From Saccharina japonica (lineage: Eukaryota > Sar > Phaeophyceae > Laminariales > Laminariaceae): a DNA stretch of 64,000 bases. Shown one piece after another: positions 11,234 to 21,258 of this stretch; within the stretch, counting starts at the first letter, position 1, and every line of letters begins with the position of its first letter. The DNA is taken from NCBI GenBank assembly GCA_008828725.1, contig MEHQ01002784.1, positions 300,323 through 364,322 on the forward strand. Direction: 5' to 3'. Made by a program: the position numbers and the translations under genes. The notes beneath the pieces are model-generated. The model had not been told where the DNA came from and ran no database searches. It saw nothing but the letters and a program-made list of their open reading frames with translations.

Positions 11234-11400
11234 CAGAAACCAGATCACCACGAGAAATACCCGATATCCGATCGTGTCAGAAGAGAGACTCGAAAATCGC
11301 AAAAAACGAGGGAATGAAGCAAGAGGGTACGCGAGCCCCTAGCGCCTGGCTCACGAGCACACGCGAGTCGCTGTCCGCTGCAAACTCACAAAAAGATCGG
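11229..11400 (+). repeat. 172-bp duplicated segment, downstream copy
   Basis: Identical by eye to 10194-10365. Its left edge continues from the (AAT)n microsatellite, which suggests this copy may be the source or that the duplication began in the microsatellite. Confidence 0.8.
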
Positions 11401-12239
11401 CAAGCAGCAACACTGCTGTCATATTGGTGCTGTACAGCCGCTGCCATTGTTGGTGTATCATAATTTGACTCGTAGATATGTAACAGCCATGCAGGTACGT
11501 ATCAGAGTGTTGTGTGTATCTGGCCTTTTAATTCCGGCCGGAAATGTAAAGAACGTTTGGATATTAATGTAAATATATAACAGGTTCTTACATTTCCGAA
11601 CAGAGTGGTGGTAGTGAAAAAAATCCGAGCATCGTATCATATGATACGAAAGAGTGCGACCGTTTCGAGCATCCACAGACATGTTATGCACTAGCACACG
11701 AGCCCCACGTACTTTGTGTAGACGTATGATACTACACAGCAGCAAGCAGCAGCAGCGTAGGATCACTAGTACTGCTGCTGTTTTTGCTGCTATATCACGA
11801 CCTGGTACGTACGAAGAGTATATGCATGATACGTACCTTGTATACTTCAACACGTACGTGCTTGTTGTATTTCGAAAGGTGTATAGTCTACGATTACAGC
11901 ACCACAGTAGTGTGTGCGAACGGAAACCAGTGTTGCGCGGGGAGATAAACACGTACCAGGTATGTCTCCACGCAGACCTGGCGATGTAGCAGTATGCCAT
12001 GAAACACACATACATCAGGCCACACTGCTGCACAGTGACCGATATACCCCAACGGTGTCACGCTGTGCTGCTGTTGTATATAGCGCATGTTCGAAGTATG
12101 GTCGACGTGTCGTCCGATCGATGCCCTTCTTGTTGTGGCGTGCGCGTGTGCTCTTGCTGCATGTGCCCTCTTCGAAACCCATCAAGGCTGAAGGGGTCGT
12201 GATTGTCCGTTATGTATAGGGCTACAGCCTACAGGGTGT
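11401..12239. other. No recognisable gene; small foldback at 11527-11611
   Basis: A short foldback is visible: CCGGAAATGTAAAGAAC near 11536 pairs with GTTCTTACATTTCCG near 11583, with a ~35-bp loop. The right arm extends into ACAGAGTGG, the recurrent 25-bp motif. The 191-codon - strand open frame at 11458-12033 covers this foldback and shows no domain. The rest is GTAC- and CAG-rich. Confidence 0.45.
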
Positions 12240-12485
12240 GAAGGCGGGGCGTTTTTAACAGAAGAAGCGGGTTTCACGTTGCCCTGCTCGGCTCGACCGA
12301 GTGGGACGGGGTACCCCGGGAAACCGACTCTATTTTTTCGGCTTCGCGAGCGCCCCGCGCGAGCCACGGGCCGCGGCCGAGGGCGAGGCCCGGGGGGCGC
12401 GCTCCCCGGCCGGCCCCCCGCGGGCCGGGCCCGGCGCCGGCGAGCTCGGCCGGGAGGGCGAGGCGCGAAAACGCGCCGCCGGGCA
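12240..12485. other. Extremely GC-rich island
   Basis: About 240 bp that is mostly G and C, with nested GGCCGG, GGGCCC and GGCGCC palindromes, embedded in roughly 45-50% GC DNA. It is open in several frames at once only because it lacks A/T-containing stop codons; those translations are G/A/R/P-rich and meaningless. It could be an isolated GC-rich element or foreign sequence. I do not recognise it. Confidence 0.6.
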
Positions 12486-12559
12486 AAAACATCACAATCC
12501 TACTTTGTTATATAAGAAAGTCTGTATCATCTCGATGCCGCATTCACATACCCCACTCT

Positions 12560-13320
12560 AACAAGCTTTCACAGATGCTCCGAGTATACTCGATACTCCG
12601 AGTATATCGAGTATTCTTCGTACTCCAAGTACTGCGAGTATTAGAGTACTGGTCGCCTGAATACTCGGAACACTTGGAGTATGAGCAGTACTGAAAGCCC
12701 AAATACTCCGAGTACTGGGAGTATGAGAAGTACTTATACACTTATACTCGAGTACAAGCAGTACTCGAAGTAAAAACATCTAAATTACTCGGAGTACTCC
12801 GAGTATCGAGAGTATTGGACACCGAAATACTGCGAGTACACGAAGTACCTGAAGTAATTTTTTCTCGAGACTACTCGAATTATACTCCGAGGTAATGGGA
12901 GCATCTGCGAATTTTGAACTGCTATAAACACCAGTCACATAATCCCAGAACCTGGGAGGATTGACGGCCGAGTCTTTAAAATGATGCAACGATGCTCCTA
13001 ACGTACTTCACACTCCGAGTATACTCCGAGTATCGAGTACATTTCGTACTCCGAGTACTAAGAGTATTAGAGTACTAGCGGCCTGAATACTCGGAGTACT
13101 TGGAGTATGAGCAGTACTGAAGCCCCAAATACTTGGAGTACAAGGAGTACCCGCAGTATCGGACCCCGAAATACTCCGAGTAAAGCAGTATCGAGACCCG
13201 AAATACTCGAGTACGAGCAGTATCCCGGAGTATCAAACCCTAAAATACTCCGAGTACACGAAGTACCTGAAGTAATGTATTTCCAATACTCGGGGCTTTA
13301 CTCCAAGGTACTCGGAGCAG
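12560..13320. repeat. Palindromic AGTACTC / CTCCGAGTA array
   Basis: Dozens of closely spaced, self-complementary motifs (ACTCCGAGTA, CGAGTATACTC, AGTACTCGGAGTA). The block from about 12600 to 12860 recurs at about 13020-13280, roughly 425 bp on. For example, GGAGTATGAGCAGTACTGAA is at 12677 and 13102, and ACACGAAGTACCTGAAGTAA is at 12838 and 13256. The intervening 12890-13010 is ordinary sequence. No gene is present. Confidence 0.85.
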
Positions 13321-14129
13321 CTGTGCAAGCTTTACCACCACACGATGACACGCCGATGCATGCAAAATCAGAACATACGTATATATCAGTGGTAGTAACC
13401 AATATGTCTGTACAAGGGGGACTTCGCCGCGGCGGGCTGACGCCCGCCTGCGGCTTCGCGCAATGCCCGTAACGGCGAAAAGTAGAGGTTGAATAATAGG
13501 TAACAAGCTTAGGGCGCACAAAAGCGACTGTACTGCCAAGGGATGCACAGTGCAAGACGTCTGATGATAATCACTCGTTCTGACCCAGACTAGGTTTCTA
13601 ATATATGAGAGGAGAGGGTGCCTTCTACCCTAACTTCAATACAACGGCTCCCGGATTTATTATTTCCTTGTAAATGGCCTCGTGTGTCCTACTGCTTCTG
13701 CTGTTACTACTGTTCTGCTGCTGTTGTTGATGCCACCGCCACGGCTGCTGCTGCTGTGGTGGTGCTGTCTGCTGACAATATGTTTTCTTGACGGCATGTA
13801 TACACTCGTAGATGTTCGTTCGTGTTGGCTTAGCACCATCAGGATTCGCCCAGCGTGATCCGCATATTTGACTACTGCAGGTACTGAGGTCGCGCCTCAT
13901 TACCCCCAATTACTATATATGTAGTGCTAAAAAATATTGACGGTAAGTACTGCTGTATTGAAGAACACCTAGGGTGGTCGGTGTACACGTTGAAGTAGCA
14001 GCAGCAAACAACAGAAACATACATACACACACATACAGACAGAGCACACATGCGTACTTGGTATATTCGTATTTACAGTAGCGAAATAGGAAATAAGCGT
14101 ATATTTGTATTCAAAATAATATAAATTTT
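13321..14129. other. No recognisable gene; GC-rich TACAAGGG element at 13405-13475
   Basis: Contains a small GC-rich, self-complementary element beginning TACAAGGGGGACTTCGCCGC. A CTGCTG-rich tract lies at 13690-13770. Open frames in the CTG tract encode Q/S runs. No gene is identified. Confidence 0.4.
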
Positions 14130-14749
14130 CATTTGGTGGTATACCCCCTGGTTTTACGGCCATTTGGGAGTAGGGTCAAAATGCGCCCGCGGAACGCTCT
14201 CCCGCGGGCCCAAACAGGCCTCAAACGCCATTCCGAAGCCCTGGCGCCGAAAAATATTTGATTTGTATGGTCGCGCCGAAAAATATTTCTTGGGAGGCAA
14301 ACGATCCCGACTACTTGCAAGTTCTGGATGTTCCGCCCCGTGGTCTATTCGGCCTGTTGGGCGGTGACGCGGATACGTACTGTTGTAGTCGTTTTTGAGG
14401 CTGTCGCAGATGGTCAAAAAGGGGTATGGTTTCGGTCAAACGGGGTGAAAAAAGTGGTCAATCGGGGGGAGTAGATAAATTTAGTAAGTACGTGGGGTTA
14501 TCCCCCCCCAAGATGTGGTCAAAGGGGGGACTTCGTTTGCTCCCTCGTGCGCCGCCGTCCCGTTAGGCCCAAGGACGTGCCTGAAAAAAGACAAAACGGT
14601 GTGTGCGTGCTTGGCATGGGCTTCGGGCATCTCGCCAGGGCTTCAGAATGGCGTTTGAGGCCTGTTTGGGCCCGCGGGAGCGCGTTCCGCGGGCGCATTT
14701 TGACCCTACCCCCAAATGGCCGTAAAAACAGGGGGTATACCCCCAAATG
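14130..14749. mobile_element. 620-bp foldback element with ~120-bp inverted ends
   Basis: The left end runs from CATTTGGTGGTATACCCCCT through CGGCCATTTGGG, AAAATGCGCCCGCGGAACGC and CAAACAGGCCTCAAACGCCA to CCCTGGCG near 14252. The right end (about 14627-14749) is its near-perfect reverse complement. The middle contains repeated GGTCAAA(A/C)GGGG-like blocks. No transposase is present and no clear target duplication could be set, so the superfamily is unknown. Confidence 0.8.
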
Positions 14750-14997
14750 ACCATTTCCCTTAAAAAAATGCTACCGGGGTAAAATACTCGCATATGCTAC
14801 GAACAGCAACAACAAACGTCAGTATTTACTATGCGGCGTACGTACATACCACAGATTATATTATACTGGTACGTACTGCTGTGTATGTACTGCTCGGTGC
14901 TGGTACGTATACGTACGTATATATGATAATCTGTTACGAACTGGTGCTGGGGTATACTGGTACTGGTACGTACGTACGTGTATACCAGCAGTAGTAA
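14750..14997. other. GTACGTAC-rich spacer
   Basis: A short stretch dense in TACGTACGTA, CTGGTACGT and GTATACCAGCAG. No gene is seen. Confidence 0.4.
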
Positions 14998-15806
14998 GGG
15001 CCCGTATTAACGAACATTTTTTTTCGTTTGTTTGAGTTTTTTTTTTCGTTCGTTTGTTTTGATTTGACCTGATTGGTCGAAACGTGAATAACCAGCAAGA
15101 TATTTCGATTTCAAAACTGAGTAGTTCAATAAAACGGAATTCCACAAGAAGTCTTTTGGGACTTCTTTTGCTCTTTTTCTTCTGTTGAATTGGGAGTTGA
15201 TCCAACTCGGCGTGGCGTGTTCCATGAAACCGAAGGAAGCCACGCAAACTTGAGCCATCTCGTCGCCTGATTCAGAGGCGAGATCCACCATTCCCGAGAG
15301 GCACGGCCACCGGATCAGCCGCAGCGCGAGGTCCGACGGGCCCTAGCATAGGGTAGACCGCTTGCGGTGCCTAAAAAGTAACATAGGCCGTCGCAAATCC
15401 AATTTTTCACCCCTCTTTGCCTCCCAAACCACACGAGCACCGACCAGGTCGCGACTTGGCGTAGAAGTTCGATCGCTGTATCCCCGTCGCTGCTGCCCGC
15501 GTTGGGCTTCGGGGCTGAGCCAGCCCACCCAAGACATGCCTAGAGTGATAGCCGCCTAGCCGGTGCTGGCAGACATAATTTTCCGCTGGCAGCGGCGCCC
15601 CGGGGAGGACACAGGCCGTAGGTCGCCTCGTTGGTTACTCACGGGTGTTCGTTGACCCTGGTGCGTTATTCTCATTTTTTGACGCAATACACCATTCCTC
15701 GATAAGACCCAAACACGTTTTTCCAGGGAAATCGTATTCAAAACAAACGAAAAACAAAAATTGTTTTCCCAGTTCAATAAAAAGCGATGTTCGTTAAGAT
15801 GGGCCC
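14998..15806. mobile_element. Harbinger-like non-autonomous element, copy A (809 bp)
   Basis: The left end is GGGCCCGTATTAACGAACA and the right end, reversed, is GGGCCCATCTTAACGAACA. Both sides are flanked by TAA (14995-14997 and 15807-15809), a 3-bp target duplication typical of the PIF/Harbinger superfamily. A second copy is at 28727-29556. The interiors are diverged but share ends, a hairpin-like GAAG...CTTCTTTT block and a GAGTTG block. Open frames inside are short with no transposase motif, so the element is presumably moved in trans. Confidence 0.75.
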
Positions 15807-15809
15807 TAA

Positions 15810-16797
15810 GTGGTCTATATAAAAATCCGGGCTCGTCGCCGACCTAAAAAAACGGAATCTTGGATAATCGTGTTGCGTGTAGAAACAAGAAAAAATGTAC
15901 GTGCGTATGGTATGTGCTCTCCATCATCATATTATTGGTGAACGTTGCAGCGTCCACCGCCCGCGTGTTCACGCCCCACGAGCGCACGCGAGGCCCTGCC
16001 TGGTACAAAGTATAGGCCGGCGGGCACGATAACCGATAAATCGCCCGAAAACGTTCACCGCCTCGCCAGAAAAAGTCCCGACACGCTCCTGAGAGGCGCA
16101 TGTGGTAGATATTTTTGTGTATCTTTCAAGGTCCAAAACATGGAATCGTCCCGCACGGGACTGTCAGAAAATACGACGTATGTACGTTCGTACGTATGGC
16201 GAGCCCGTGATAAAGAGGCATGAACTCCTCAAACAAACGTACCCCCGTGAGCCAAGTGTTGGGCACGGCGGAGGCCGCCCTTGGCAAAGTAGGCAGAGCA
16301 GGGGTCGGCGAGCACGATGGGGGAGTTGCGGGCCGCCAGGTGGATCTCATCGCGAGATATCGCTAAAAAGGCTGAAAATTACGCCTAAGAAGAGCTGTCG
16401 AGCTCTCTGCGAGCAGCAGCCTGTAATTGGATTCATGTATTTATACGCATATTCTTCGTTCCTTTGGGGCGCGTAGCTAGCACAACAGACTGTTTTACCT
16501 CGGTATTTGTATTAAAAAAAAGTAACATGCGTTTCCCATTTCATATGCATACCTCAATATACAAGTTTGGGCGAGACATACCTTAAGGCAGGGTCAAGAC
16601 GTGCTTTGGCGAGGACAATTGGTTCAAAGCGTGTCTATATATTTTGCTGTAGCAGGCAGTACTCACCCTGCCTATCTCCGCCTACGACATTTACTATATA
16701 CTGCAAAAAGCCTCCGACACAAATTCCAAGTGCACATCCCCTGAAAACGTGGGACGCAGTTCTAGCTCAGGTTACAGTTGGCTGAGGCTGACATTTT
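15810..16797. other. No recognisable gene
   Basis: Unremarkable mixed sequence. A 124-codon frame on + (16102-16476) overlaps a 74-codon frame on -, and neither shows a domain. Confidence 0.4.
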
Positions 16798-16805
16798 GCC
16801 ATTGC

Positions 16806-17728
16806 TAGGGCTGTGAGTCGGCACGACTTAAGTCGCCGACTAGTTATTAGTCGGACTAATAGTCAGTCGCGAAACGGAGGTGCCGACTTTCCGACTTATT
16901 GGGTGTTATTAACTGTAGGAAGGCTTTTTTAATGCGGGGTACAGCTTTGAACGAGAATTGCTGCGGGCTGCGGATACCCTCACATGCCCTGTGACACTGC
17001 AGCGCACAGCGGGAAATCCACACACACACACATGGCGGAACAGCCCATCTCTCTCGACGGTGCCGACGGCGTCAGCCCTGGCGCACCCAATGCCAACGCC
17101 GAGGGCGGAGATCCCGCCGGCGAAGTTGTGGCCATTATCGGCCCGCGGACCACCTTGGCGAGTGCACGCGACCCCGAAACGGTGCTCTACCGCGTGAAGC
17201 ATGAGCAGAGGCGCAGCAAGCCGCTCAGATCCAACAACCCGCTGTGTTTAGGACATGCCGTCGTCATCGACGCGCGCGTTTCGCGCAAGGTTGGGAGAGA
17301 CGTTAATAAACGAATAACATCACGGAGGGATCCGAGACCTTTTCGTCTGGGGATATTTTTTGCACCGCTATCTTGGTGATGAGTTCGCTATTTCGCTCGT
17401 ATCCCCGCCAGGTAGTTTTGCGACTCAAACAATTGCTGTCACGTTCCTCTAGTTCGGGGTCGATCTACCTGGTACATGCTTGTGTAAACTGAAGCTTTTT
17501 AGTGCTTTTCGTTTGAAACTTATGTGAATCTAGGTCATCTTGTTTGCGCTTTTCTTGCGTAAATGGAGCCCAATAGGGGGCGCCTCCAGCGGGGCCCCCT
17601 CGGCCGGCGGGGGGGGGGGGGTTGGCTTGCTTCGCTCGCCTGGTTAGTCGGCAAGTCGGCGAAGCCGACTATTAATAGCGACTACCAGGTAGTTATTAGT
17701 CGTGAAATTAAACCGACTCACAGCCCTA
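16806..17728. mobile_element. hAT-like element (923 bp) with 8-bp target duplication
   Basis: The ends are TAGGGCTGTGAGTCGG and its exact reverse complement. The flanks on both sides are GCCATTGC (16798-16805 and 17729-17736), an 8-bp duplication diagnostic of hAT-type transposons. TAGGGCTG-type ends are also common in hATs. Near the ends lie several CGACTAATAGTC-like palindromic repeats. The element is too short for a full hAT transposase (usually about 600 residues or more), so it is a deletion derivative or MITE. Confidence 0.85.
17032..17379 (+). pseudogene. Open frame inside the hAT-like element, possible transposase remnant
   Basis: The 115-codon frame begins MAEQPISLDGADGVSPGAPN and continues with a basic region (VKHEQRRSKPLR). 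It lies centrally within the hAT-like element and has a more balanced composition than neighbouring frames. This fits, but does not prove, the N-terminal remnant of a transposase left after an internal deletion. No BED zinc-finger or dimerisation signature is visible, so the assignment rests on context only. Confidence 0.3.
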
Positions 17729-17736
17729 GCCATTGC

Positions 17737-18774
17737 AGTTTTAGATCGACAAATGCGTTCGCTCTGGCTCCAAAATATGTGCTACTTTCTACAACTGAGT
17801 CAAAGGCAAGAAAAGTGAACACCGTGTTCGCCCGTTCACAAAGTTTTGTACGCGAAGATCCGCCATTCGTTGCTCGACGTACTTGAACTTCGTCTAGATA
17901 AGTGGCATCCCAACGAAAACAAACGAAATCCTTAAAATGCATCCCAACAAAACGAGGCCGAATATGAGGGAAGATGATAGTTGCGCTTAGTTTGCCAAAT
18001 AGATGCATAGGACCCTCAGGTCTTTGTTGCGTTTCGTAACGATTGAAGATGCGCCACAACGGCTGTGCTTCATGTCATAGGTGTAATGCCTTCATCCCCG
18101 AGGTCCTCAAGTCCGTTGTCGGCGTTGCTATGAGTGAATCACAGTCGCCAAATTGATCCTTGAATAATTTATTTATGTTAAAATTTATGCCATGACGTAC
18201 GGCGGAGGAAACAGCGCAAAACTCCAACGGGAGTTTCGGGCACGGCACACGCTACCACTGTTGAACATGCCACAGCTCCTCCCCCACCCCTACCCCTCAC
18301 GACGACACCCATCCTCAGTCGGCCAAATCAATGCCTCAGCTCGCGAATAGCCCTCCTTGCGCATAGCAATGCGGGCCGGGGCGGCGCTTAACAGGCGCTT
18401 TGCGTGAGGGTGTTCGGTGGTTCGGTGCAGGGCTGCGGGCGTGGTATTCTGCGTTGTAGTAAAGCAGGGAGCGAAACGACGCTGCTGCATCCTATCGCCA
18501 AGCTCCTCTTCAAATTAACGAAACCTGATGCTCCTAAACCTTGGATCCTCTATCTACATCCGTGATAAAGCTCGCTCCCGCGACATGCCCCAAGAGCTGT
18601 ATGCCTGCCTACTGGAAGGCAGGTGGTGCTTGTGTCTGACGCTTTCCCCCTGCTTTGTGTATGTTTTTACGTACGTATTATGTAATACACCAGGTATGTA
18701 CGGAGTACACAGTAGTCTGAAACACAGGTGAGTAGAGCGACGAGGTCGAAGGCTCGAGCGAACCAAGCGATGCC
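17737..18774. other. No firmly recognised gene
   Basis: A 113-codon - strand frame (17718-18059) has balanced composition and would run on past the hAT insertion site, for about eight more codons, if the element were removed. That could mean the hAT element landed near the 3' end of a former ORF, but no family is recognised. The remainder shows nothing. Confidence 0.3.
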
Positions 18775-18780
18775 GTGTGT

Positions 18781-18811
<31 letters not shown>

Positions 18812-18855
18812 GGGGNNNNNNNNNNNNNNNNNNGGGGGGGGGGGGGGGGGGTAGG
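18775..18855. other. (GT)n and G-run with 18-base assembly gap
   Basis: A (GT)n stretch passes into a G-run of more than 20 bases, then 18 N at 18816-18833, then another G-run. The gap lies inside a homopolymer, so its real length is unknown. All open frames that cross it are meaningless. Confidence 0.95.
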
Positions 18856-19132
18856 GCGACGTCGGGAGAGTGAACGGGGGGGGCATTGGGGGCGAAAGCA
18901 GAGACGGCCGACGCGAGCGAGCGGAGCGACAGCCCAACCCAACGGCGCGTAGCATAGCCGTTTAGCTCGCCTTTTTCGACGCGCATTTTATACGATAAGC
19001 ATTTCGTAGGTTTGGTTCGGACAGAGGTCAAAAACAGATACTACAGCAATACGTACAAAACGTATTGGTATTTTCGAGGGTGGCCGGAACAGTGCTTCTT
19101 CGACACCTCACATAAAAAGGGGTAAGGCGGGA
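18856..19132. other. No gene; diverged repeat at 19080-19115
   Basis: GGCCGGAACAGTGCTTCTTCGACACCTCACAT-like sequence here matches the reverse of the sequence near 27808-27845, apart from an A/T-run difference. It is therefore a small dispersed repeat. Nothing else is recognised. Confidence 0.4.
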
Positions 19133-19572
19133 CAGGGGGGGTGTACCCATATCATGCATGGCCGCAGTCGTATTACCATAGACCCTCGCATCCCTACAAT
19201 GCCGAGACGGAGCACGTTGGGTTTTCACCAACCAGGCATACACTGTTTGCACCAAGCGCGAAGCGCCGTGAGGTGTTGGGCGAGTCGCACGAAGAATGAG
19301 CTGCACCCTACTAAGAACCGCCTGTGAGGTGGACTTGCATATGGATGACAGCCTCCATTGAATTGATTAGGTTTTTGGTGTGGCCAATTAATTCTCCTTG
19401 TGCGGAGTTGTGGTTCTCAACCCCGCAGAAATGATCTAAGAAAACCGCCAGCCTTGGTGACCGCCAAAAAGACAAAAAAAAACGGTACCCTGGTTATCTA
19501 GCTCACGCAGTAAGAGGCATGTTTTACAGCGTCGTCGCCAACCGACGCAAACCAACCAATATACATACACTT
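19133..19572 (-). mobile_element. SINE-like element A2
   Basis: A near full-length copy on the - strand. In its sense the head is GCGTCGGTTGGCGACGACGC near 19555, followed by CTGCGTGAGCTAGATAACCA, the GGCGGTCACCAAGGCTGGC block, the CATATGCAAGTCCACCTCAC block, the GCGCTTCGCGCTTGG block and the tail CATTGTAGGGATGCGAGGGT. It ends in ACACCCCCC (G-run at 19135-19141 on +). It has no protein-coding capacity, only short open frames that shift between copies. Confidence 0.7.
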
Positions 19573-19719
19573 CGTATACAAGCGTCGGTGCGCTTCGCGC
19601 GACATATTTTTCTTATTGGCTGCGCCAAGCGAAGGCTGTAAAAGGTGATTCATGTGGAATGTACAACCACTCTACAAAAAAAATAGGTCTACGAGTATTA
19701 GATCGGGTTTTACGAACTT

Positions 19720-20640
19720 GCTGAACCTTCTTGCTCCCGTTGGTGAGGAACGCCGGCTTCACGAACTTCAGCCCACGAAGTCAATCAGCTATGAGCCAGT
19801 GGGGTTTAAGTTTACACACCGTGCAAGGCGGTATCGACTCGGGGGATCATTTTGATCGCCGTATTGTCGGAGTTGTAGATGTACGGACGGATTCGTGGTC
19901 CGGGGATGGTACTTTACCCTCCCCAGGTGGCGCTGGCTCGACGAACCTCAGCCATCCAGTAATGGAACCAGTGGCGTTCGGGTTTCCATACCGTACGGGG
20001 CGGTATCGACCCTAGGAATCACACATTTCATATCCGGTTTGTCGGAGTGGTAATGTATGGAATGATTATCCTCCTCGCGTGCGGCATACCCTCAAAGCCA
20101 CCCCAGCCAGTCAGTGGTATATTCAGTGGGGTTGGGGTTTCCACACCATGCGGGGCGATGTAGACCCGGGGGAACTCGGTTTTCGTCGCCGGGTTGTTGG
20201 AGTTGTACATGTTCAGAGTGATTTCCGATCCCGGAATGGGACCCTATCGTCCCCGGGTGGCGCTGGCTTTATTTTCAAGCCCCAGGCAATCCGCGGTCGG
20301 CCGGTGGGGTTGGGACTTCCACACCGTGCGGGGCAGTGTCGACCGGGGGGAACTTGATTTCCGTCCTCGTTTTGATGGAGATATATATCCGGAGGGATTT
20401 CCGATCAGTTGATGAGATCTTATCGTCCGCTGGCTTTATTTTCTAGCCCGAGGCAATCAGCGATCGGCCGGCGGGGCTGGGGTTTCCCCACGGTACGACG
20501 TGGTGTCGATCCAGGGGGTCACTTTTTTCGTCCCCCGTGCGTTGTAGTATGGAAGCGTTTATGATGCGGGGATGAAAAATATCCTCCCCGGGTGGAGCTG
20601 GCTCCCCGAACCTCAGCCAAACAGTGATAGAGCCAGTGGG
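19720..20640. repeat. ~178-bp satellite array S1, first block
   Basis: About five diverged monomers. Each carries CCGGGTTGTTGGAGTTGTAG, a GGATTTCCGATCCGGGGATGG block, CCCTATCGTCCCCGGGTGGC, CCCCAGCCAATCAGCGATCG, GGGGTTTCCACACCGTGCGG and GGCGGTATCGACCCGGGGGA. GGGGAT and ATCGTCCCC within each unit can pair. Open frames on both strands are a by-product of GC-rich, stop-poor repeats. A SINE-like copy separates this block from the next. Confidence 0.85.
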
Positions 20641-20644
20641 GTTG

Positions 20645-21206
20645 GGGGGGGGTGGGTACTCATGTCGTGGCAGCGCCGGGTAGTCTATATGGACCGAATT
20701 AGGACCCTCGGGCATGCCGGTACAATGCCGGGGACGGAGGAGCACGTTGGGTTTTGGCATCAACCCCAGGGGCAGACGATATGCTTACCCCCCCGCAGCC
20801 AAGCGCAAAAGCGGCGCGTGAGGTAATTGGCGAGTCGCATGGAGGGTGAAGCTGCATACTGGCTTAAGACCGCCTCTTGAGGGCGACTTGCATATGGAGC
20901 GACAGGCTTCCAAATGGTAATTTAGTTTCTGGTGTGGGTCCCACTTCCAGGAGACAGGCAATGGGTTTACTATGTAACTGCTCGCGATGCCTTACCATAT
21001 TAACACTACGTGATAGCGACTATTCCGCTGTGGCGAGCAAAGGTTCCTCCACCCCGAGCACAAATGATCTACTCGACCGGCGCAAGCTTTGGTGACCGCC
21101 AAAAAAAAAAAAAAAGCGGGACGACCTGGTTGTCTAGCTCACGCAGCGAATGGCGTGTTTTACAGCGTCGTTGCCAACCGACGCCAACCCAACCTATAAA
21201 TATATC
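20645..21206 (-). mobile_element. SINE-like element A3, between S1 blocks
   Basis: A full-length but indel-rich copy in the - sense. The head GCGTCGGTTGGCAACGACGC is near 21180. The middle CATATGCAAGTCGCCCTC block and the tail are present, and the G-run at 20640-20650 on + is its C-tail. Many single-base insertions relative to other copies suggest either age or local sequence error. A further 35-bp tail (21222-21258) starts just beyond, so satellite DNA adjoins retroelement DNA on both sides. Confidence 0.65.
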
Positions 21207-21258
21207 ATATATTTATGGGGGAGGGGGGGGGGTGTACTCATGTTGTGCACGGCCGTAG

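Noticed and set aside
12274-12561. G/A/R/P-rich frames in the GC island
   Set aside because: Open in several frames simultaneously because of extreme GC content; not evidence of coding.
18554-19031. Proline- and glycine-run proteins across 18775-18855
   Set aside because: They translate a G-run and an assembly gap of N.
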